Part shown: positions 20,794 to 25,454 of the stretch, one piece after another
How positions within the stretch are numbered: position 1 is the first letter of the stretch
Layout: each line of letters starts with the position of its first letter
Assembly (NCBI GenBank): GCA_043758025.1
Contig: JAYVOH010000226.1
Span: forward strand, 1-25,454
Length of the DNA: 25,454 bases
Direction: 5' to 3'
From: VFKE01 sp043758025
GTDB lineage: Bacteria > Verrucomicrobiota > Verrucomicrobiia > Verrucomicrobiales > Verrucomicrobiaceae
Notes under the pieces: generated by a model
Told to the model about the DNA's origin: nothing
What the model saw: the letters and a program-made list of their open reading frames with translations, nothing else
Database searches by the model: none
Made by a program: the position numbers and the translations under genes

Positions 20794-21969
20794 ATGTCCG
20801 ACTTGATGAAACAACCCAACGCCGCCCGGCAGCCGCAAGCTACTGCGGTGGAGATGGCGCGCGCTCTGGCGAAACGACCGGGTCTGGTCTTTCTGGACAG
20901 CGCCGTGCCGGATCAAGACGGGCGTTCCGTCATTGCGTCGGAACCAGTGGAAATTATCGAAGGTTGCATCTGGAGCGATGCTGGAAAGCTGCGTGAAGTG
21001 TTACACAAAAACTGCCAAGATCAGCCCGGCGGATTATTTGGTCACGTCAGCTTTGATGGAAAATTTTTGTTCGGGGTGTATCCACAGTGCACGGTTTTTG
21101 ACGGAAAAGGGAAGGCAGGCAGCCCTCCCCACGGTGGGGAGCAGATTCAATTCACACCACTGATGAGCGAGGCGGAATTTGTCCGCATCACGCGACGCGC
21201 CAAGGAATACATCGCCGCCGGGGACATTTATCAGGTGAACCTGTCGTATCCGTGGATCGCGGAATGGCCGCGCGACTTGGAGCCGTTTAATTTCTACGAA
21301 CGTCTGCGCTGCGCCTCCCCTGCGCCACACGCGGCTTATCTCGATCTCGGCGGCACGCAGATTTTCAGCGCCTCGCCCGAATGCTTTTTAAAAATTAACG
21401 GGCGCAAGATTGTCTCGCGCCCCATCAAGGGCACGCGACCCCGCGGTTCGGATGGCGAGAGCGACCGGCGCTTATCCGCGGAACTGGCAGGCTCGGAGAA
21501 AGAGCGCGCGGAACTGGTGATGATCACGGATTTGGAGCGAAATGATCTCGGACAAGTTTGCGAGTTCGGCAGCGTCCAAGTCAGGGATTTGCTCCGGCTG
21601 GAGCAACACGCGCAGGTGCATCATCTGGTTTCCACTGTGGAGGGAACCTTGAGAAAAGATGTGGATCATCTCGCCGCCTTCATCGCCTGCTTTCCCGGCG
21701 GTTCTATCAGCGGCGCGCCCAAGAAACGGGCCTTGGAAATCATCCAGGAGCTGGAGCCGCATCCGCGCGACATCTATACCGGCGCGATTGGCTGGTTTGG
21801 ATTCCATGGCGAAAGCCAGTTCAGCATCGCCATTCGCACCGCATGGAAAAACGGAAATTCCGTGCGCTTTCACACCGGCGCGGGCATCGTGGCTGACTCC
21901 GTGCCGGAACTGGAATACGAGGAGACGCGTCACAAGGCGGCGGGTATTCTGAAGGCGGCGGGCAGTTGA
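20794..21969 (+). CDS. pabB: Aminodeoxychorismate synthase component I
   Basis: The protein has 391 residues from ATG 20794. The frame is open to 20638, but that overlaps the divergent fusion gene. It converts chorismate to 4-amino-4-deoxychorismate for folate synthesis. The chorismate-binding domain shows YIAAGDIYQVNLSY, FSASPECFL, SRPIKGTRPRG, ITDLERNDLGQVC, CFPGGSISGAPK and YTGAIGWFGF. The lysine in PIKGT is typical of PabB; TrpE has Ala there. The N-terminal region is short compared with E. coli PabB (453). The amidotransferase partner PabA is not in the window. It is transcribed away from the gene encoding GlyA, another folate-linked enzyme, across a gap of 121 bases. Confidence 0.88.
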   Translation: MSDLMKQPNAARQPQATAVEMARALAKRPGLVFLDSAVPDQDGRSVIASEPVEIIEGCIWSDAGKLREVLHKNCQDQPGGLFGHVSFDGKFLFGVYPQCTVFDGKGKAGSPPHGGEQIQFTPLMSEAEFVRITRRAKEYIAAGDIYQVNLSYPWIAEWPRDLEPFNFYERLRCASPAPHAAYLDLGGTQIFSASPECFLKINGRKIVSRPIKGTRPRGSDGESDRRLSAELAGSEKERAELVMITDLERNDLGQVCEFGSVQVRDLLRLEQHAQVHHLVSTVEGTLRKDVDHLAAFIACFPGGSISGAPKKRALEIIQELEPHPRDIYTGAIGWFGFHGESQFSIAIRTAWKNGNSVRFHTGAGIVADSVPELEYEETRHKAAGILKAAGS

Positions 21970-21978
21970 TAAGCGGAC

Positions 21979-22010
21979 AAAAAAACCGCCACCTGTTTCC
22001 AGGTGACGGT
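21979..22010 (-). terminator. Intrinsic terminator of the HU gene
   Basis: On the minus strand an 11-bp stem (ACCGTCACCTG with CAGGTGGCGGT, one mismatch) closes a four-base loop and is followed by a run of seven T. It lies 43 bases after the HU stop codon. In the plus direction the T-run is missing, so it should not stop pabB transcription efficiently. Confidence 0.85.
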
Positions 22011-22052
22011 CTGAAGTGACTGGTGATTCTCCAGCCTGGGAAGAGCCGGGAG

Positions 22053-22328
22053 TTAGAGACTCTTCTTCAGGGCGGAGGAGCAAACGAAGCGCACGGACTT
22101 CGAGGCCTTGATCTTCATGGATTCGCCGGTCTTCGGGTTGCGGCCAGTGCGTGCTTTACGATGGACGACCTTGAAGGTTCCGAAACCGATGAGCTGCACC
22201 GGTCCTTTTTTTGCAACGCCCTTGGCGATGGCGTGGATCACGGCTTCGACGGCGTCGCCGGCTGCGCGTTTGGAGGTTTCGCCTCCGAGAGTTTTCTGCA
22301 CTGCTTCGATGAGTTCTGCTTTGTTCAT
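22053..22328 (-). CDS. hup: HU-family DNA-binding protein
   Basis: The protein has 91 residues, the standard HU length. It opens MNKAELIEAVQKTLGGETSK and shows the central signature GFGTFKVVHRKARTGRNPKT, with the beta arm carrying NPKTGE. The arm then ends in MKIKASKSVRFVCSSALKKSL, where HU proteins usually have VPxFKAGKxLK. Replacement of the usual A-G-K by a VCSSALKK tail is a modest difference. HU bends DNA and compacts the nucleoid. The gene stands alone with its own terminator, as expected for an abundant protein. No certain promoter was found in the 127 bases upstream. Confidence 0.92.
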   Translation of the reverse strand: MNKAELIEAVQKTLGGETSKRAAGDAVEAVIHAIAKGVAKKGPVQLIGFGTFKVVHRKARTGRNPKTGESMKIKASKSVRFVCSSALKKSL

Positions 22329-22455
22329 GATAGGTTGATGATGTTGAGTTGAGATTTCCAGCGTTGTATCTGCGAGGTTTCTTGAAGTAAGTGATAGGGC
22401 GTTGAAAGCGTCAACTGATTAAGTTTCCTCCTGACCAATTAAAAAAAATTGACGA

Positions 22456-22968
22456 ATGAAACAATTTTTGCTCTCGGCCGAAATTCCAAATATTCATCCC
22501 ACATCCTATATTGCGCCTGGTGCGACGGTCATCGGCGCGGTGACTCTCGGGGAGAATTCCAGCGTGTGGTATCAATGCGTCGTGCGCGGTGACATCAACC
22601 GCATCATCATCGGCCCGCGCTCCAATATTCAGGACGGGACCGTCATCCATGTCTCTGATGATTTTCCCGCCGTCATCGGTGCGGATGTGAGCGTGGGGCA
22701 TCGCGCAATCATCCATGCGTGCGAGATCGGCGATGGAACGCTGGTCGGCATGGGGGCCATCGTCATGGACGGCGCCGTCATAGGACGCGGCTGCATCATC
22801 GGAGCAGGGTCTTTGGTCACGAAAGGAATGCAGGTGCCGGACGGCTCGCTGGTGATGGGCGCACCCGCGAGAGTGGTGCGGGCATTGTCTGCGGAAGAGC
22901 AGCAGCAAAACATCGCGCTCGCCGCCAAATATATCTCAGTGTCTCGCGGCCATCGCGACGCAACATGA
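22456..22968 (+). CDS. Gamma-carbonic-anhydrase-like hexapeptide-repeat protein
   Basis: The protein has 170 residues built of left-handed beta-helix turns (ATVIGAVTLGENSSVWYQCV, IGADVSV, GMGAIVMDGAVIG). Family markers are VVRGDINRIIIGPRSNIQDG, then IHVSDDFPAVIG and VGHRAIIHACEIGDG, which place the three zinc-type histidines (H66, H82, H87). The C-terminal helix (SAEEQQQNIALAAKYISVS) is typical of the YrdA/PaaY group. Members bind zinc or iron; many show no measurable carbonic anhydrase activity, so that function is not certain. It is the first of two plus-strand genes here, with 49 bases to the next. Confidence 0.88.
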   Translation: MKQFLLSAEIPNIHPTSYIAPGATVIGAVTLGENSSVWYQCVVRGDINRIIIGPRSNIQDGTVIHVSDDFPAVIGADVSVGHRAIIHACEIGDGTLVGMGAIVMDGAVIGRGCIIGAGSLVTKGMQVPDGSLVMGAPARVVRALSAEEQQQNIALAAKYISVSRGHRDAT

Positions 22969-23017
22969 TGAAGCATGTTCCTTGCAGGATGCCATTGCCG
23001 CATGATACACTGCATTT

Positions 23018-23494
23018 ATGAATAAAGATGTGGTGGAAACAAAGCTCCGGGCAGTGGTTCCGCTGGACGGATCATTTGCCGTGTTTCTCGGCAACGACAC
23101 CAAGACTTTCGTGATCTATGTGGACGAGCCGGTGGGCACGGCCATCGCCATGTCCATGCGCGGCATGGCCAAGGACCGCCCGCTCACCCACGACCTGCTC
23201 GGCCATGTGTTGCAGGCCTTTGGAGCCAAGGTGGATCGCGTGGTCATCAATCACATGGAAAACGGCGTTTACCATGCGCGCCTCATCATAAGCGCTGAGA
23301 ACGAACTGCATCAACGCAAGGTGGTGGAACTCGATGCGCGGCCCAGCGACAGCATCGCACTGGCCGTGGCCCAGAATGCGCCGATCTTCGTTTCCAATCA
23401 GGTGTGGGAACAGGTGGACGACGTTTCAGACACGCTGATGAACATTGAAAAACAAGGTCATCAACGCGGACGGAAACCCGGAAGCGAGGAGTAG
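23018..23494 (+). CDS. Bifunctional nuclease (BFN/DUF151) domain protein
   Basis: The protein has 158 residues. The DUF151 core is clear: FLGNDTKTFVIYVDEPVG, RPLTHDLLGHVLQAFGAKVD, VYHARLIISAENELHQRKVV, and DARPSDSIALAVAQNAPIFV, which is the DxRPSDAIALAxR-like signature. Plant and archaeal members have been reported to act on RNA and DNA, but for most bacterial ones the activity is unknown. The last 25 residues are charged and probably disordered. The next 400 bases have no gene and hold a repeat element. Confidence 0.88.
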   Translation: MNKDVVETKLRAVVPLDGSFAVFLGNDTKTFVIYVDEPVGTAIAMSMRGMAKDRPLTHDLLGHVLQAFGAKVDRVVINHMENGVYHARLIISAENELHQRKVVELDARPSDSIALAVAQNAPIFVSNQVWEQVDDVSDTLMNIEKQGHQRGRKPGSEE

Positions 23495-23553
23495 CGGTTG
23501 GTCATTGTTTGTCTCCGCGCCTTAGCGCGTATTGCGAATTGGATGCACGCGCC

Positions 23554-23878
23554 AGAGCATTTTAATAATATTGTAGCCGACAGTAGAGGATGGACATCTT
23601 CATTACTCTGCCTTGTCCAACGCGTCTGTTGTCGCAGAGCGACAATGGATGGTAGCCGTGGGTTTCAACCCACGGTCATCGGCAGTGCGTGAGTATTCGT
23701 CGCGTAGCGACGGCGGAACCGAACCGCGCGCTTGGCATTCAGTCCGAGGGTTCCGTTGTCGCTACGCGACAAGGGGGACATGCGGCGTTTCCCGTGGGTT
23801 AAAACCCACGGCTATCATACGCCGTCACTACGCGACGGGACAGAACAGTGTTGGCTACAGCTAAACTTAAAATGCTCT
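23554..23878. mobile_element. MITE-like element with terminal inverted repeats
   Basis: The left end 23554-23578 begins AGAGCATTTTAA and ends TTGTAGCC. The right end 23853-23878, read on the other strand, begins AGAGCATTTTAA and ends CTGTAGCC. These ends of about 25 bases are inverted copies and enclose about 325 bases without a gene. The interior is filled with palindromes. No target duplication is obvious. It is the size and form of a nonautonomous element moved by a transposase encoded elsewhere. It sits between the stops of the nuclease-domain gene and the convergent oxidoreductase. Confidence 0.6.
23629..23838. repeat. Ordered array of six short palindromes (two A-B-A' sets)
   Basis: The stem-loops are at 23629-23645 (TTGTCGC arms), 23656-23675 (CCGTGGGTT arms), 23698-23712 (CGTCGC arms), 23756-23772 (TTGTCGC arms), 23792-23811 (CCGTGGGTT arms) and 23822-23838 (CCGTC arms). 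The same order, A-B-A', occurs twice. The type A stems are variants of one another around GTCGC/GCGAC with a TAC, GTA or AGA loop. This looks like REP/BIME-type material inside the larger element. Confidence 0.75.
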
Positions 23879-23901
23879 AAAGCGCAGACGACAAAAGCAG
23901 C

Positions 23902-25230
23902 TTACAATCCCGCAATTTCCCAGCCTTTGCGATAACTGCGATGAACCAGCGCGGTGGCTTCGGTGGAATTATTGAAGCTGAGCTTCGCAGCGTTCCATTC
24001 AAGCGTCTGATTCGGGAAAACGGAGGTCAGGCAGCCGAGCAGAACGGTTTCCGTGAGCGGGCCTGAATAATCCCAGTTCGCACTTGGTTTCTTGTCCTTT
24101 TTCAAACAGCAGTCGATGAACTCCAGCCAGTGGTCACGTTTTTCCAGTTTCGGATAGGCTTGCCTGGCAAATTTCGAATGGGGATGCAGCGTCGGTGTGC
24201 TGCCATGCTGATGCAACAGCACGCCTTCAGTGCCGATATAAACGCTGCCTTGACCCGGCCACTTGCCTTCGATTGCGTCCTGCACCTCCTTCGGCGGAAG
24301 CTGATCGCCGTCATACCAGGTGACTTTCACTTCCTTGCCCTCGGTGTATTGAGTGCCAGGGAAAATGTATTCCACTTTTCCATTGATGGCCCAGTTGTCC
24401 TTGCCCGGCGCGGGACCGCGTGAACTCACAGATATTGGAGACGTCAATGCCAGCGCGCGATACCATCCGCTGAACATGTGGCAGCCCATGTCACCCAAGG
24501 TGCCGGTGCCGAAATCGCGCCGCTTGCGCCAGTTGCCGGGGTGATAATATTCTCCGCCGATAAATGAACGCTCAGCGGAAACGCCGAGCCATTTTTCCCA
24601 GTTGAACCCCTCAGGAATTGAATCGCTCTGCGATGGCACTGGCTCAGGATCCCCCCATTTCTTGTTGGAGAATGAATGCACTTCCTTAACCTTCCCGATC
24701 GCCCCCTGATGGATGAACTCGACGGCGAAGCGTTCCGTGAAATCCGATGAAACCTGGATGCCCATCTGGGTCGTTACGCCCTTCTCCCGCGCCCGCAGTG
24801 TCATCGCACGACACTCGGCCAGATTTTGCGCCAGAGGTTTTTGTCCATAGACATTCAATCCCTTCCCAATGGCCGCGAGTCCGATGGAAGCGTGCATGTG
24901 ATCCGGGGTCGAGACATTCACGCTGTCGAGGTTGCCAGATTCTTTCTCCAACAGCTCGCGCCAGTCCTGATAGCATTTCACCTGAGGAAACTTCTGCTTC
25001 ACCTGCGCGAAGTTTCGCGTGTCCACATCGCACACCGCGACCATCTCCCACATCGGATGATTGGAGAAAGATTCGATGTCACTCCACGACTGGCCATTGG
25101 CACCGAAGGCCGCATGACGGAGTTTACCGTTCGGCGATGCTGCGCGCATCCCACTCGTGAAAAACGGTGCGCCGAGGAACGCCGCGGCACCTTGCTGAAG
25201 GAAACGACGGCGGGAGGAGATGGATGTCAT
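23902..25230 (-). CDS. Tat-exported Gfo/Idh/MocA-family oxidoreductase
   Basis: The protein has 442 residues. The N-terminus SSRRRFLQQGAAAFLGAPFF is a twin-arginine signal, so the folded enzyme should leave the cytoplasm. The Rossmann part follows (MVAVCDVDTRNFAQVKQKFP and VNVSTPDHMHASIGLAAIGK). The family's EKP motif appears as GQKPLA with K131 kept and Glu replaced by Gln. The C-terminal half holds the substrate domain (GTGTLGDMGCHMFSGWYRAL and a DYSGPLTETVLLG block). Family members oxidise or rearrange sugars with tightly bound NAD(P). Exported copies are numerous in Verrucomicrobiota and Planctomycetota and are linked with polysaccharide use. The substrate is unknown. It stands alone, with repeats on both sides. 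Confidence 0.9.
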   Translation of the reverse strand: MTSISSRRRFLQQGAAAFLGAPFFTSGMRAASPNGKLRHAAFGANGQSWSDIESFSNHPMWEMVAVCDVDTRNFAQVKQKFPQVKCYQDWRELLEKESGNLDSVNVSTPDHMHASIGLAAIGKGLNVYGQKPLAQNLAECRAMTLRAREKGVTTQMGIQVSSDFTERFAVEFIHQGAIGKVKEVHSFSNKKWGDPEPVPSQSDSIPEGFNWEKWLGVSAERSFIGGEYYHPGNWRKRRDFGTGTLGDMGCHMFSGWYRALALTSPISVSSRGPAPGKDNWAINGKVEYIFPGTQYTEGKEVKVTWYDGDQLPPKEVQDAIEGKWPGQGSVYIGTEGVLLHQHGSTPTLHPHSKFARQAYPKLEKRDHWLEFIDCCLKKDKKPSANWDYSGPLTETVLLGCLTSVFPNQTLEWNAAKLSFNNSTEATALVHRSYRKGWEIAGL

Positions 25231-25355
25231 AAATGAAACTTTGGAAGATTAGGAAAAGCTACGGCGTCAGATGCTCATTTCTTTCCTATCGCGGTTTCTG
25301 ACCTTATGCATCTCTGTAAACTTAGCAGTGAAGAGCCAATCGTTGTCGAGTGTGG

Positions 25356-25454
25356 CACAGGTTTTCAACCTGTGTGTTGTCCGGCCATTCTGGCCGGTTC
25401 CCGGAAAATGTGCCCGGGCCGAATGCCTGGTCTACACACAGGCTCCTCAAGCCT
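25356..25454. repeat. Cluster of short palindromes at the right window edge
   Basis: Perfect stem-loops with TTC loops are seen at 25356-25374 (CACAGGTT/AACCTGTG) and 25381-25397 (CCGGCCA/TGGCCGG). A weaker one lies at 25440-25454 (AGGCT/AGCCT) at the very edge. The first resembles in design the GTGGGTT-AACCCAC stems of the 23.6-kb element, with different arm words. The 125 bases before this cluster, upstream of the oxidoreductase start, show nothing else that I can support. Confidence 0.55.

Noticed and set aside
22386..22414. A promoter for the HU gene (TTGACG with 17 bases to CTTACT, minus strand)
   Set aside because: The -10 hexamer matches the consensus at only three positions, so I could not support it.
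23629..23838. A possible CRISPR array, because of regularly placed repeats
   Set aside because: The repeats are two alternating palindrome types with unequal spacing, there are only two sets, and there are no cas genes.

Overview
The window looks like a chromosomal segment of a Verrucomicrobiota-type bacterium; this is an inference from gene content. The pointers are a Tat-exported Gfo/Idh/MocA oxidoreductase, a secreted GH10-like protein, a two-gene 2-oxoacid:ferredoxin oxidoreductase with a fused gamma-alpha subunit, SufS/SufU, a DUF116-prenyltransferase fusion, few recognisable Shine-Dalgarno sequences, and short palindromic repeats between genes. No rRNA, tRNA or CRISPR array was recognised.

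Region 1 (about 1-5830) is an accessory, defence-type island. It holds the tail of an unknown gene, a HEPN-like hypothetical gene, a RloA/RloB-like ATPase-effector pair, a Panacea-type toxin-antitoxin pair, a VapB/VapC (RHH/PIN) pair, and a small ORF joined to a truncated HNH endonuclease. The island is scarred by partial duplications. Two decayed copies of a DprA-like C-terminal winged helix flank the RloAB pair in direct orientation. Two copies of the small-ORF/HNH junction, 1376 bp apart and both truncated, flank VapBC.

Region 2 (about 5860-10280, plus strand) is mostly housekeeping: sufS-sufU with a cysteine-rich conserved small gene, two small unknown ORFs behind an AT-rich promoter region, then an SLBB/polysaccharide-export-type lipoprotein, a DoxX membrane protein and ruvC.

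Region 3 (10275-16487, mostly minus strand) holds an MBL-fold hydrolase, korB and korA, a plus-strand membrane protein, and a protein fusing a cysteine-rich DUF116 domain to an all-trans polyprenyl diphosphate synthase.

Region 4 (16648-25454) holds a secreted GH10-like protein whose usual acid/base Glu is replaced by His. Next is a 735-residue single ORF joining a YwlE-type arginine/tyrosine phosphatase, ribose-5-phosphate isomerase B and serine hydroxymethyltransferase. After it come pabB, an HU protein with a clear intrinsic terminator, a gamma-carbonic-anhydrase-like protein, a bifunctional-nuclease-domain protein, a MITE-like element of about 325 bp packed with palindromes, and the Tat-exported oxidoreductase.

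The most noteworthy items are the triple fusion, the DUF116-prenyltransferase fusion, the catalytically altered GH10 protein, the repeat-flanked defence modules and the MITE-like element.
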